From contig CAVQEK010000004.1 in the NCBI GenBank assembly GCA_963711495.1, forward strand, positions 2,604,001 to 2,668,000: 64,000 nucleotides of DNA, given 5' to 3'. A program made the position numbers and the translations under genes. Shown piece after piece: positions 38,667-48,142 of the stretch (the first letter of the stretch is position 1; every line of letters starts with the position of its first letter). The notes under the pieces were generated by a model. That model was not told the origin of the DNA and searched no databases. It saw only the letters and a list, made by a program, of their open reading frames with translations. This DNA is from CAVQEK01 sp963711495 (GTDB taxonomy: Bacteria > Bacteroidota > Bacteroidia > Cytophagales > Cyclobacteriaceae).

Positions 38667-39740
38667 ATGACAATGATTTCATTAACAACCAACCATGGGT
38701 TTCCATATTTGGTTGGTGACATTCTATTAAGCAGTACTGATAGTGACGGAAATATTGAAACCCCATCATTTTTAAGTGGAACAGGAAATTTATTTGACCA
38801 TGTAGATGGATTGAAACCATTCAAATTCACACGTAAAGTTTATATTATTAACGACCAATTATGCGTTGGATTGGGAGGTAATTATGCCCAGATGTATAGT
38901 TTCTTAAATTCCCTACAAGCACATTTTAAAGATAAAATTCCTTCTGTCAATGAACTCAAAGATTATTTAAATTGGTATGATGTTGAAAAAATGGATAACC
39001 TTTTCGGAATTGTTTTACTAGCCGAAACGATCAATACGCAAATCGTTTTCCATCCTGCCACTATTGGAAAGTTAAACGACTATCAACATCCAGTCTTTGA
39101 AAAAGTAATAGTTGGGGGCTCTGGATCAAATGATTTCAAAGAGTCATTAAATACCTTCGATAGAGTTTATGGAGAAGGTGCAGTAAATAATGAAAATAAG
39201 GCTCTATCACAAACCTTCATGCTTTTATCAATTTTCTTAGGTCACGAAGTAGCTTCCGCAAAGAGTTTAATGAATAAGTGGGGTGCAGGTTTTGAACTAA
39301 TTACATATAAAGATGGTAAATTCATCTTTATAGATAATTTCACATTTATTTTTTGGAAAGGAGTTTATAATAAGGATTTGGGATTAAAAAGTTCCCCATT
39401 TAGGGTTATGAAATATAAATATGAAGAAGATGTGTTGATTATAAGAGCAACTGACTTTGAAAAAAATGAGAAAGCATTTGGGGTAATACCCTTAAACAAA
39501 GACAAAAAAGACTATAAATTAGATGCAATTACAATACCGGACTATCATTCTAAGTCAATTATTGTTTTCTACATATTGAGATTAGAAAATGGTCAATACA
39601 TAACCCCAAGCATGTCTCTATATAGCGAAGACTTAGGACATGTTTTTTTAAGAATGAACGAAGGCTATCTTGAGGTTGCGATTTCTGAGAACCTAACCTC
39701 TTATATTGAAAATATTCTTGAAGGTATGACCAGTAATTAA
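38667..39740 (+). CDS. Cassette 2 protein, possible proteasome-like Ntn fold
   Basis: This 357-residue protein sits alone in a cassette of 1194 bases (38633-39826). Its first 70 residues (MTMISLTTNHGFPYLVGDI, then KVYIINDQLCVGLGGNYAQMYSFL) resemble the N-terminal strands and helix of proteasome/HslV-type Ntn hydrolases. I infer that fold with low certainty; a free catalytic N-terminal Thr or Ser cannot be shown. No signal peptide. Function unknown. Accessory proteasome-fold proteins often take part in stress or phage response, but nothing here proves that. Confidence 0.7.
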   Translation: MTMISLTTNHGFPYLVGDILLSSTDSDGNIETPSFLSGTGNLFDHVDGLKPFKFTRKVYIINDQLCVGLGGNYAQMYSFLNSLQAHFKDKIPSVNELKDYLNWYDVEKMDNLFGIVLLAETINTQIVFHPATIGKLNDYQHPVFEKVIVGGSGSNDFKESLNTFDRVYGEGAVNNENKALSQTFMLLSIFLGHEVASAKSLMNKWGAGFELITYKDGKFIFIDNFTFIFWKGVYNKDLGLKSSPFRVMKYKYEEDVLIIRATDFEKNEKAFGVIPLNKDKKDYKLDAITIPDYHSKSIIVFYILRLENGQYITPSMSLYSEDLGHVFLRMNEGYLEVAISENLTSYIENILEGMTSN

Positions 39741-39750
39741 AAATGGAAGA

Positions 39751-39832
39751 TGCTAACATTATGTATGAAATCATAGCCGCGCAAAGCAAACGCACAAGCC
39801 AAAGCTACAGATTCATACATTAATCGTTGGGA
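39751..39832 (+). other. attC site of cassette 2
   Basis: R'' TGCTAAC is the reverse complement of GTTAGCA at this cassette's own start (38632). The inner arms TGTATGAA and TTCATACA pair perfectly, with ATTA/TTAAT carrying one extra base. The right box is GTTGGGA. About 82 bp. Confidence 0.82.
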
Positions 39833-39868
39833 GGCATTCAGGGAGACCGTGTGCAAAATTGAAACTTA

Positions 39869-40309
39869 ATGGAAAAATTGATTAAAATAATATTCGGATT
39901 AATTATCATTTTGTCATTCTCAGCATGTTCTGATTTTGAATCACAGATTATTAATGAAATAAACTCCGACACAGAAAAATATACTGAATTAATTGAATCT
40001 GTGGAGAATTGTCATTTTTCGGCTGATTTATATGGCAAATTTATAAACGCTGAGAAATTTCCAGATTCATTGGAATTTGCTCTGAATATGACCAGATTAA
40101 AAGGTAAGGTTAACTACATCGTGATTGATAAAAAGAATGATTGTAAAGGAATAAGTGTTGAATTTATTTTAGGCAACACTCATCTGGAATTTGATTCTTG
40201 TCCTGATTTAGAATTTCCAAAACCTGAGACACGACAGAAAAAAGGAAACATTGACATCAGGGGAATTAAGAATAATTGGATAATTTGGATTGACAATGAT
40301 TACATTTAA
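39869..40309 (+). CDS. Cassette 3 lipoprotein
   Basis: This 146-residue protein has a lipoprotein signal (IIILSFSAC) and is otherwise unrecognised. It contains a cysteine pair in the mature part (NDCKGIS and DSCPDLE). It lies in a cassette of 1022 bases (39827-40848) with a second lipoprotein gene that starts 10 bases after its stop. Such two-lipoprotein cassettes can be toxin-immunity or envelope pairs; no direct evidence. Confidence 0.7.
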   Translation: MEKLIKIIFGLIIILSFSACSDFESQIINEINSDTEKYTELIESVENCHFSADLYGKFINAEKFPDSLEFALNMTRLKGKVNYIVIDKKNDCKGISVEFILGNTHLEFDSCPDLEFPKPETRQKKGNIDIRGIKNNWIIWIDNDYI

Positions 40310-40319
40310 TAAAACCACA

Positions 40320-40712
40320 ATGAGAATTTCAACCTTGAGTTTATTCCTAACGATTCTGACAATTTCATGCGCTCAGATTGTTGATTCAAATGAATTATTC
40401 AAAAACGAGACTGTATTGAAATTAAAAATTTATCAGACTGATTCTGTTTTCACTGATAATTCAGTTGATTTGGAAATAGACTCTCCTAAAGTTAAAGAAC
40501 TTCGTAGTTGGATTGATAATAATAAAGCTGATTGGAAAAGCTCAATTGCTTCCTTTGCTCAACCTACGATTTCAGTGATTGGAGACGATTTTAGAATGTT
40601 GGTTTTTAAGGATTTCGTAGTTATTGGATTTACTGATAATAAAGGTAAACAGCGACAATTTACAAAACAGACAGATTTCAATGATTTTGAGTTTTTATTA
40701 GAAGAAAAATAA
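40320..40712 (+). CDS. Cassette 3 second lipoprotein
   Basis: The ATG at 40320 gives a clean lipoprotein signal (MRISTLSLFLTILTISCAQ). An upstream TTG at 40290 would overlap the previous gene and spoil it. The 130-residue product is unrecognised, with a probable alpha/beta mature domain. It ends 10 bases before the cassette's R'' box. Confidence 0.65.
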   Translation: MRISTLSLFLTILTISCAQIVDSNELFKNETVLKLKIYQTDSVFTDNSVDLEIDSPKVKELRSWIDNNKADWKSSIASFAQPTISVIGDDFRMLVFKDFVVIGFTDNKGKQRQFTKQTDFNDFEFLLEEK

Positions 40713-40721
40713 TGAACGACC

Positions 40722-40854
40722 ACCCAACACGCGGTAAAAAACATTGCGCGGATAGTGCTAAATTTGAACGACATAACATTTAATCAATGGCTTAGCGGCT
40801 TGATACTGAAGTGCATTGAAGTGCGCAACGATTTCTTACCGCCAACCGTTCAGA
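40722..40854 (+). other. attC site of cassette 3
   Basis: R'' ACCCAAC fits the RYYYAAC consensus. It pairs, with one mismatch, with GTTGGGA at the cassette's start (39826). The arms ACGCGGTAA and TTACCGCC pair over about 110 bases. The 10-base TTACCGCCAA occurs both here and directly after the next cassette. Confidence 0.78.
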
Positions 40855-41024
40855 GCGATACTCCGCTACGCTCCGTATCGCTCTGAACGTGCGGGCGGCT
40901 CCGCCGCTTGTTCAGACCTGCACTTCGCTTTGCTCCGTACAGCTCCGAACAAACGGCTAAATGTCATATCCCTTTCAAGACACTCCGTATCTTTTCAGGA
41001 ATACGACATTTAGCCGCCCGCACG
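40849..41024 (+). mobile_element. Gene-less 176-bp integron cassette, copy 2
   Basis: Same boundaries and sequence as copy 1, with only a few substitutions. It is the cassette before the giant cassette 5. Its attC spans 40880-41030. Confidence 0.85.
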
Positions 41025-41130
41025 TTACCGCCAAGTGTAAAAAGTCGACAGCACTAAGATTGAAAAGGAAACAATTGTGAAAGTACAGAAAAACGAAATA
41101 TTAATACAACAGGAAAGACAATTGCCGACC

Positions 41131-41198
41131 CACATTGCACACATTGCCAAAGCCTCACAAGCCAACGCAAAAACCAAAGCTTTGTCAAAGAGTGCAAT
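41131..41198. repeat. Degenerate attC-like hairpin
   Basis: Arms TTGCACACATTGCCAAAGC and GCTTTGTCAAAGAGTGCAA pair imperfectly around a loop with CACAAGCCAACGC. The loop motif recurs, with variation, at about 39,792, 47,733, 53,091 and 57,171. No GTT/AAC boxes flank it here. Confidence 0.55.
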
Positions 41199-41227
41199 TT
41201 TTGCTTTCACTCAAATGAAATGTTATT

Positions 41228-41551
41228 ATGTCAGATAAAGGGAGCGTATTTCAAAAAGGAGGAGGAGGAACAAACTTTGAACAACTCGTTCAAACGGCAT
41301 TTCTCACAACACTTATCATTCGAGGCAATGTTCCTTGTATTGCTTCAGGCGAGCTATCAGAGGTTGCCTTGCAAGTAACCAACAGAGGATATGAAACTGA
41401 TGATTTTATGGCTATTGCAAAATCAACAAGTGGAGAACATCGTTTATTGATTCAAGTAAAACACGACATATCATTTACCGCTGGCAATGAAAAATTCAAA
41501 GAAGTAATAAGTGCTTGTAAGCAGACAGCTGTCCCCCCTATGCTAGGTTAA
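41228..41551 (+). pseudogene. N-terminal nuclease part of an interrupted giant defence-like protein
   Basis: The first 97 residues resemble the N-terminal nuclease domain of defence NTPases: GGGGTNFEQLVQTAFL, then RGYETDDFMA and LLIQVKHDISF, i.e. a D-x(n)-QxK PD-(D/E)XK-type core. After GNEKFKEVISA the sequence runs into an IS66-type end (GTAAGCAGACAGC at 41518), and the final ten residues are IS-derived. The remainder of the gene continues beyond the IS at about 42,420 in another frame. The gene is thus disrupted, unless expressed as two pieces. Confidence 0.7.
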
Positions 41552-42421
41552 TTTTATTTTTCCACCTATGGGGTAGCAGGTCGGAGAATTTTCCTTCGAA
41601 TGTTGGGTTGTTTAATTTTTGCAGTACGTCGGTGAGCCAATATTGCGGGTTTACATTGTGTTTTTTGCAGGTGGCAAAAAGGGAATACACAATAGCTGCA
41701 TTTTGTGCCGATTCGTGGGTTCCGGCAAAGAGGTAATTTTTTCTGCCCAATGCAATTGGCCTGATGGCGTTTTCGATATCATTATTATCAATCCGAAGGT
41801 GTCCATGCAGGGTATAGTAGTGCATATTGTCCCACAGGTGAAGGGCGTAAGCAAAAGCTTTTCCTATCGGACTTCCGGGAAGTACCTTGGGATATTCTGC
41901 CAACATCCATGCTTTGAGATGGCGCAGTACAGGAACGGCTTCGGCCATTCTTTTCTTCACAATTTCCGGTTCTGTTAACGGCACCGGCGCTTCCCTGATC
42001 TCCTTTTCTATTTTATATAATTCAGCAATCTGTTTCACGGCATATGAAGCCCTTTCCTTATCATAAGAAACCGCTTCGTCAAATTTCCTCCTGATGTGGG
42101 CCATACAGAAGAGTTGGTTCACCGTTTTGCTATTTTTGAATAGAGTCGCATAAACTTTGTAGGCGTCCGACTGCACCACCCCCGTAAAATCTTTTAACAA
42201 CTTCCGGGGGCCTTCGTGTCCGCGAGTGGGCTGGTAGTCAAAAAACACCAATCCATCCACAGGGGCATGATAGGCCCAGTAAAAACCCTTATGACAGGCG
42301 TATTTCTTCTCACTCTGGAGTACCCGGATGGTAGTTTCGTCCATTTGTAGATACAGGTTAGACAGCGTTTCCCGCTTCAGGGCGTTATAGAGAGGTGTTA
42401 ACACCTGGCAGGCGGCCCCTG
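41518..42421 (-). mobile_element. IS66-family remnant
   Basis: It begins with GTAAGCAGACAGCTGTCCCC, the GTAA-type terminus of IS66 elements, and covers only the C-terminal half of the transposase gene. The other end is missing: the sequence changes abruptly at about 42,420 into the interrupted giant gene. No target duplication is visible, so a deletion accompanied or followed insertion. Confidence 0.75.
41538..42404 (-). pseudogene. IS66 transposase (TnpC), 5'-truncated
   Basis: This 288-residue piece holds the DDE core: QMDETTIRVLQ, SDAYKVYATLF and the Glu in DNNDIENAIRPIALGRKNYLF, followed by the C-terminal DUF4372-like tail. A full TnpC has about 500 residues, so the N-terminal zinc-finger and helical domains are gone. 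Frame continues upstream to the IS edge without a proper start. Confidence 0.85.
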
Positions 42422-42686
42422 TATTATTTGGAAAGATTATAGCAACACTTCAATTTTTGATAAAAAAAGAGATAAACTAATAGTTGTTAAAAATGGGTTA
42501 ACGAAAGATGAACGAAATCATCTTAAATCACTTTTTAATTGGGCAACAAGCCACGCAACGGAAACAGATTTTATTTCGGAAGTAAGTAGAATTAAAGGAA
42601 AGAAGGACAGGTTAGCGGTTTTTCGTGAAGTATTAAAAGAAGCGAACAACAATACCGATTTAACCGACAAAGAGATTTGGGATTTT

Positions 42687-45600
42687 TTGAAATGCGTTGA
42701 TGTTTTGGAATATGATTTCTTAAACGAAGGAAGCGTTGACAAAACTTATTTTCTCAATTTGATTAAACTTTGCAAAAGCAAAAAATCAACAGCAAGCGAC
42801 AAAGAAATTTGGGATAGTATTTTTTCCTACGTTGCAACGCTTAACCCAAATGGGGGAAGTGCAACTATGGAAAGTATTAAAGAAGAAGATTTCTATAAGC
42901 ATTTTGACAATGCACAATTAAGCCCATACTTAAAATCAGTTGAAAAGCTTAAATCAGATAGCAAAGAGATTTTAAGACCAATAAAAACGTCAATCGGTAT
43001 AGGTGATAATAAATTTAAACTACCGAGAACTCAATCAAGAGAAGATATTTTAAACGCATTAAGCAATTATCAACTTACAATTGTAACCGGAAAACCTGGT
43101 GTCGGGAAATCGGCTGAAATCAAAGAAGTTCTTCAAAAAGATTTTCCAAATGCAAGTGTTTTTGTTTTCAGAGCAGACCAATTCAATGCATCTACAATTG
43201 CGAATGTTTTTTCAAGTCAAGGTGTAAATGAAACAATACAAGACATTTTCTCGTGCATTTCCCTGATTCCAGAAAAGATTATTTTCATTGACAGTTTGGA
43301 AAAATTATTGGAATCAGACCCTGAATGTGCTTTCAAACAAATATTAGTGTTACTTCAAGAACATCCAGAAATAAAAATCATTACTGCATCACGAAAATAT
43401 GCTGTTGACTTAATCACTTTAAAATTTGGAATTGATAAAAACCTCACAAACATAATTGACATTCCAACACTTGATGAAGCAGAGTTGAAACTTGTCGCAG
43501 AAAAATTTCCGCAATTAAACAGCGTCCTAAAAAATGATAAAGTTAAAAAGTTGCTTCAAAGCTCAAAATATCTTGATTTTTCAATCTTAGCGATAAATAA
43601 AACAAACGATGATTATGCTAATGTTTCGCTGACTGAATTTAAAGACAAATTATGGAATTCATTGGTTGTAGATTCAACCAATACAAAAAATGGACTTCCA
43701 ATAAAGCGTGAAGAAGCGTTTAAAGAAATTGCGGTAAAAAGGGCAAAAGAAATGAAACTCTTTACTAGACCCAATAAGTCTGATGCAGAAGCAATAGCTT
43801 GTTTAGAAAATGATGAAATTGTATTTCAGGAAAACAACAACAGAAAGTATTCCCCCACTCACGATATTTTAGAAGATTGGGCATTGGTAAAATATGTTTC
43901 TTTAAAGTTTGAGGATTTTCCAAAGCCAAAAGATTTGTTCCGCAATTTAGGAAATGAGCCAGCTATCAGACGTGCGTTTCGTCTTTGGGTGGAGGATTAT
44001 TTAATTGACAACAATAGTAAGATAAATGAACTGATTAAAGCAACAATTGCTAACCAAACAAATGAAAAATATTGGGCAGATGAATTGTTGATTGCTATTT
44101 TGAAATCAGAAAACAGTAATTCATTTTTCACTGCCTTTGAAAAAGAACTTCTTGCGGATGATTCTGTTTTCTTCAATAGATGTTTGCATATCATAAAAAC
44201 CTGTTGCAAAGAAAGTGACCCCAAAATCAACAACAGCAATTTCCTTTTGCCGATTGGTTCTGGTTGGAAAGAAGCGTTATTCTTTATTCAAAAGCATATT
44301 GTTCAATTAGACGAAATTAAACTTTCAATACTTAACTTTCTTACAGATTGGTATTACCGATTACTGTTTCAATATAACCAAATTGAAAATGCAGAATTGG
44401 AGACAGCAAAATCTATTGTGCTACATTATTTGAAAGAAATTGAAGAAGAAAAAGAATTTTGGCAGGAAGAAAATGCTAAAAATAAATCAGCAAATCTGAT
44501 TACAATTTTGTTGGATTTAGCAGAAATATCAAAAGAAGAAATCAAACAACTTGTAGCGAGAGCATTTGCAAATAAAGAAAATCGGGATTCGTGGAGATTA
44601 AATTCCTTCTATGAAAATGTGATTGAAAAATGTCTTTCAGGCATAGGAAACCAACGATTAATAAAAGAATTGCCCGAACTGATTATTGAAATAGCTTGGA
44701 AAAACTGGAAATACATCCCACCAAAAGAAACAGATTTCCTAAGTGATATTAGATTCTTATCAAGACAATCTTTGCGTGATGAGGAGTGTTGGGGTATTAG
44801 AGATAAGCATTCTTTTTTCCCTTCGGGAGTATACAAAACACCTTTGTCCAATTTACTAATATTTCATCCGATTATTGGTCTAAAATTCTTCATTGATTTT
44901 ATCAATTATTCAGTTGATTTTTATGTAAATGCTACTTGTGAATACAAACACAAAATCTCGCAGATAGAAATTGAGCTGAATGATGGAACAATAGTAGAAC
45001 AATGGGCGGCTTGGGAATTATGGGCTGCATACAGAGGTTCAAGCGTTACAAATTACGCATTGGAATCTATGTTAATGAGTTTTGAGAAGTTCCTTTTGGA
45101 AATGGCAAAACGAAAAACAGATGTAAGCAAAGAGAACCTAAAGTTTATATTTGATTATGTTTTTAAGAACAGCAACAATGTTGCCCCATTAGCGGTTTTG
45201 ACAAGCATTGCTATTGCCTATCCTGAAGAAGTTGAAGAAGCGATGTTGCCGCTTTTGTCTGTCCAAGAATTTTATGAGTGGGATTTAAGCCGAGCACTTC
45301 AAGAAAATTCAACGCTTGCCCCAATGGATAATCATATTTCTTTTGCACAAAAAGAGCGTTGGGAATCAAATCAACTTCCACATCGAAAAAAATATCAGAG
45401 AGGGCTTCGGGATTTTGTTTTGGAATATCAATTTAATGTAAGAAGATTAAATAAAGAAATTCATCAAATATTTGATAAGTTAAAAACACAAAGTCAGAAC
45501 AATGATATTGTGTGGAAAAAGAATTTAATTGAGATGGATATTAGAAATCACAAAGTTGGAGATTATGATGAAAAACTTGGTGGTTTTCCAATTCAACCTG

Positions 45601-47192
45601 AATACGACAAAGATGTTTCTGATTTTATCACATCTAATCAAGATGATTTTGAAGCACAAAACACATCAGCTACATATTCAATATTAATCTCAAAAGCATA
45701 CGAAAATAAAGAAGTAATTAGTTTTGAAAAATGGGCAGAGTGCCATAAGTATTATTCTAACTCCGATGATTTAGACATTCTATTCAGCAAACCGATAAGT
45801 CTCTCTGTTCTTGGTTTAAGGGATTTTTCAAGTGATATTACACCAAAGCAAAAATCTTGGTGTATCGAAACAATTGTAAACTCAATAGGTGCAATTCTAC
45901 AAGATACATTTAGTAGGAACTATGGGTTGAACAAAGGTTTTAATCTTATGGAAAAGGATATCGCTTTATCCTCTTTCCATTTGCTTATGCAAAATGCAGA
46001 TAACGATGAAGATAAAAACGGAATAATAACCACAATGGTTTATATGCTATTTGCACCGTTTCACGACCACGAAATTGATAAAATAATACAATACGTTAGA
46101 GAAACTTTTTTTAAAAATTATTCTGATGAGGCAAAAAGGGTTTGGCTTAGTCTTATTAAGTATTCCAATTTCAAAAAAGCTAATCCAAAAATTTTTGGAT
46201 ATCAAGATGAAGACACTATAAATGAGGTGCAGAAAAAAGAAGAAGAATTCGTTGAACAAATATCTTCTGACAAGCACTTAAAATTAGACCTTTCAAAAAT
46301 AGATTTGGAAAAAAGCGAAGGATATTTATTAGCCAGAGCATTAGTAATTATACCTTACGACAGTAAGGATAAAGATTTTGAATCTTTCATCAAGCATTTT
46401 ATTCCTATACTAACTACTGATTTACAGCACGAAGAAAATTACTCATACAACCGCAAGAAAGGAGAAAGGCAAATTCATTCACAATCTGTTCTTGATATTG
46501 AATTTTATTTGGCAGAACTTTTTTTAAAAGCAAATAACGAGTTAGCGAAATCTGTTTTGGATTTAATATTAGACCCAATTTATCAACTTGAATTGCGAAG
46601 TTTCAGGGGACGAAATGACCTATTTGAATTTACTTCAAAAATACCCGAATACGTTATTTATAAATTAGATGACATTATTGCCAATTCTACCGATGAAGAT
46701 TTAAACCAAAAACTCGTTACAAACTTTTGGGCATTATGGCAACAATTCTTCACTAAGATTAAAACAAGTGGCAAACATTATTTTCTTTCGACACTTTTCC
46801 TAGATATCAAATGGAAAGAAACTGCAACTCATTGGAAGCCGCTTGAAACCAAAAAAGATTTTTATCAGTCAATGGTTAAGGATTTAGGGAAATATAAAAC
46901 GAATTCAATCCTTAATGTATTCTCAACTATTGGCGAAAAAACATTTCTCCCTGAATCAATAAGTTGGTTAGTAGAAATATTTGAATCTGAACCAACAACT
47001 ACAGTTGCTTTAATTTACCCTTCTGCTGAAAGAATGATAAAGCGACTTTTCTATAACCATATTTCAATTATCAAAAATGATAAAAGACTAGTAGATGATT
47101 ATGTTTGGATTTTAAACCGAATGGTTGATTTGGGTTCATCAGAAGCATATTTATTTAGAGAAAATGTAATTACGTATAAAAATGCTAATTAG
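42687..47192 (+). CDS. Giant P-loop NTPase protein, C-terminal part (Avs-like candidate)
   Basis: The frame is open from the IS edge at about 42,420 and continues for about 1590 codons; the TTG at 42687 is only the first available start. Walker A is TGKPGVGKSAE (near residue 137) and Walker B KIIFIDSLEKLL (near 197), followed by a sensor-like ITASRK. The remaining 1200 residues are helical and repeat-like without recognised family. With the detached nuclease domain this has the architecture nuclease-NTPase-long helical sensor, as in STAND/Avs anti-phage proteins. The relation is by architecture only. It stops at TAG, after which the same frame reads another 35 codons. Confidence 0.7.
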   Translation: MKCVDVLEYDFLNEGSVDKTYFLNLIKLCKSKKSTASDKEIWDSIFSYVATLNPNGGSATMESIKEEDFYKHFDNAQLSPYLKSVEKLKSDSKEILRPIKTSIGIGDNKFKLPRTQSREDILNALSNYQLTIVTGKPGVGKSAEIKEVLQKDFPNASVFVFRADQFNASTIANVFSSQGVNETIQDIFSCISLIPEKIIFIDSLEKLLESDPECAFKQILVLLQEHPEIKIITASRKYAVDLITLKFGIDKNLTNIIDIPTLDEAELKLVAEKFPQLNSVLKNDKVKKLLQSSKYLDFSILAINKTNDDYANVSLTEFKDKLWNSLVVDSTNTKNGLPIKREEAFKEIAVKRAKEMKLFTRPNKSDAEAIACLENDEIVFQENNNRKYSPTHDILEDWALVKYVSLKFEDFPKPKDLFRNLGNEPAIRRAFRLWVEDYLIDNNSKINELIKATIANQTNEKYWADELLIAILKSENSNSFFTAFEKELLADDSVFFNRCLHIIKTCCKESDPKINNSNFLLPIGSGWKEALFFIQKHIVQLDEIKLSILNFLTDWYYRLLFQYNQIENAELETAKSIVLHYLKEIEEEKEFWQEENAKNKSANLITILLDLAEISKEEIKQLVARAFANKENRDSWRLNSFYENVIEKCLSGIGNQRLIKELPELIIEIAWKNWKYIPPKETDFLSDIRFLSRQSLRDEECWGIRDKHSFFPSGVYKTPLSNLLIFHPIIGLKFFIDFINYSVDFYVNATCEYKHKISQIEIELNDGTIVEQWAAWELWAAYRGSSVTNYALESMLMSFEKFLLEMAKRKTDVSKENLKFIFDYVFKNSNNVAPLAVLTSIAIAYPEEVEEAMLPLLSVQEFYEWDLSRALQENSTLAPMDNHISFAQKERWESNQLPHRKKYQRGLRDFVLEYQFNVRRLNKEIHQIFDKLKTQSQNNDIVWKKNLIEMDIRNHKVGDYDEKLGGFPIQPEYDKDVSDFITSNQDDFEAQNTSATYSILISKAYENKEVISFEKWAECHKYYSNSDDLDILFSKPISLSVLGLRDFSSDITPKQKSWCIETIVNSIGAILQDTFSRNYGLNKGFNLMEKDIALSSFHLLMQNADNDEDKNGIITTMVYMLFAPFHDHEIDKIIQYVRETFFKNYSDEAKRVWLSLIKYSNFKKANPKIFGYQDEDTINEVQKKEEEFVEQISSDKHLKLDLSKIDLEKSEGYLLARALVIIPYDSKDKDFESFIKHFIPILTTDLQHEENYSYNRKKGERQIHSQSVLDIEFYLAELFLKANNELAKSVLDLILDPIYQLELRSFRGRNDLFEFTSKIPEYVIYKLDDIIANSTDEDLNQKLVTNFWALWQQFFTKIKTSGKHYFLSTLFLDIKWKETATHWKPLETKKDFYQSMVKDLGKYKTNSILNVFSTIGEKTFLPESISWLVEIFESEPTTTVALIYPSAERMIKRLFYNHISIIKNDKRLVDDYVWILNRMVDLGSSEAYLFRENVITYKNAN

Positions 47193-47304
47193 CTACCTCA
47201 GTTTTGCAAGCACATAGCTAAAGTTCCTCTAGTCCAACAACTAAAAGACAAGGCCAAAGAACTTTTTAAAATTGAGAATAAAGAAATACTTTTAAAATAA
47301 TAAT

Positions 47305-47700
47305 ATGAATTTAGAAATTGGAAAATCAATAACATCATCTCAGCTTCAAGAATGTGAGCATATTTCTACATTTGGAGTTTATAATATCTATTTCTTAAGT
47401 GAGGATATTTCATTCCTTTTTGCTATTGATAATGCAAATTTAATTTGTAGTTGTTTTGAGTTTCACGATAGGGAAGATGGTATGCAATTGGCTCATATGC
47501 ACACAATGACACACTTAAAACGTCAAGGAATAGGAAAGGCAATTATGAAAGAAGCTGTAGATATTTGGACTACGTTTGAATTGCCATCAACAGATAATGA
47601 CAACACATATTATTACATTGAAAACGGTTTGAGTTTTATACAAAGTTGTTTTGAAGATGGGATATTAACAGACCCACCATTCGAAGAGCCATATACTTAA
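47305..47700 (+). CDS. GNAT-family acetyltransferase-like protein
   Basis: This 131-residue protein has the acetyl-CoA pocket motif HLKRQGIGKAIMKEAV (R-x-G-x-G/A core) at residues 71-86, preceded by strand HMHTMTH. It belongs to cassette 5, 112 bases after the giant NTPase gene. It may modify or regulate the system, or be an independent cassette gene. Its substrate is unknown. Confidence 0.7.
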   Translation: MNLEIGKSITSSQLQECEHISTFGVYNIYFLSEDISFLFAIDNANLICSCFEFHDREDGMQLAHMHTMTHLKRQGIGKAIMKEAVDIWTTFELPSTDNDNTYYYIENGLSFIQSCFEDGILTDPPFEEPYT

Positions 47701-47709
47701 GCCAACGCA

Positions 47710-47776
47710 TTTGGTAGCACATTTTCAATTCGCACAAGCCAACACTTAAACCAAAAATTGCAAAAGAGCCACCAAA
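47710..47776. repeat. Degenerate attC-like hairpin
   Basis: Arms TTTGGTAGCACATTTTCAATT-like and AATTGCAAAAGAGCCACCAAA-like pair imperfectly around CGCACAAGCCAACAC. GCCAAC boxes stand on both sides, but no GTT follows. It lies just before the intact attC of cassette 5. Confidence 0.5.
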
Positions 47777-47843
47777 GCCAACGCAAAGCAGACAGAAAAT
47801 ATGTAGCAAATTGGAAGAGTAAATGACTGAAATAAAAACACCA

Positions 47844-47911
47844 GGCGGTAACATATAAGGCTTAAACGAAGCGCAGCGATAGCGGAGGTTCGATTTAAGC
47901 CTGTGTTGAAC
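47844..47911 (+). other. attC site of giant cassette 5
   Basis: R'' GGCGGTAAC is a perfect 9-base reverse complement of GTTACCGCC at the cassette's start (41024). Arms AGGCTTAAACGAA and TTCGATTTAAGCCT pair with one bulge. The right box is GTTGAAC, matching GTTRRRY. It defines a cassette of about 6.9 kb (41025-47905). Confidence 0.85.
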
Positions 47912-48142
47912 TGAGGCTTCGGTAGTTGCTGGTTATGGGAATTTAATCGAGGAAGTATCTTGTGAGATTAAAAAGTTTTGGGGCTTTTAACAGTTGTTGC
48001 TCTCATTGAGGATGACTGTTTAATTTTCCGGCTTGTTTACCGACCATCCAATCATTGTGTTCGAAGGTTCCCGGGCTTCATTTATAGCTGAGAGCTGTTT
48101 TTAGACAAAGAGATGCCCATTACGCCGTAAATCGGGGTGCTT

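Noticed and set aside
40831..41034. TTACCGCCAA direct repeat around gene-less cassette 2 as a transposon target duplication
   Set aside because: Copies 1 and 3 have no such duplication. The left copy is the L' arm of the preceding attC and the right copy starts cassette 5, where it matches that cassette's own R'' box.
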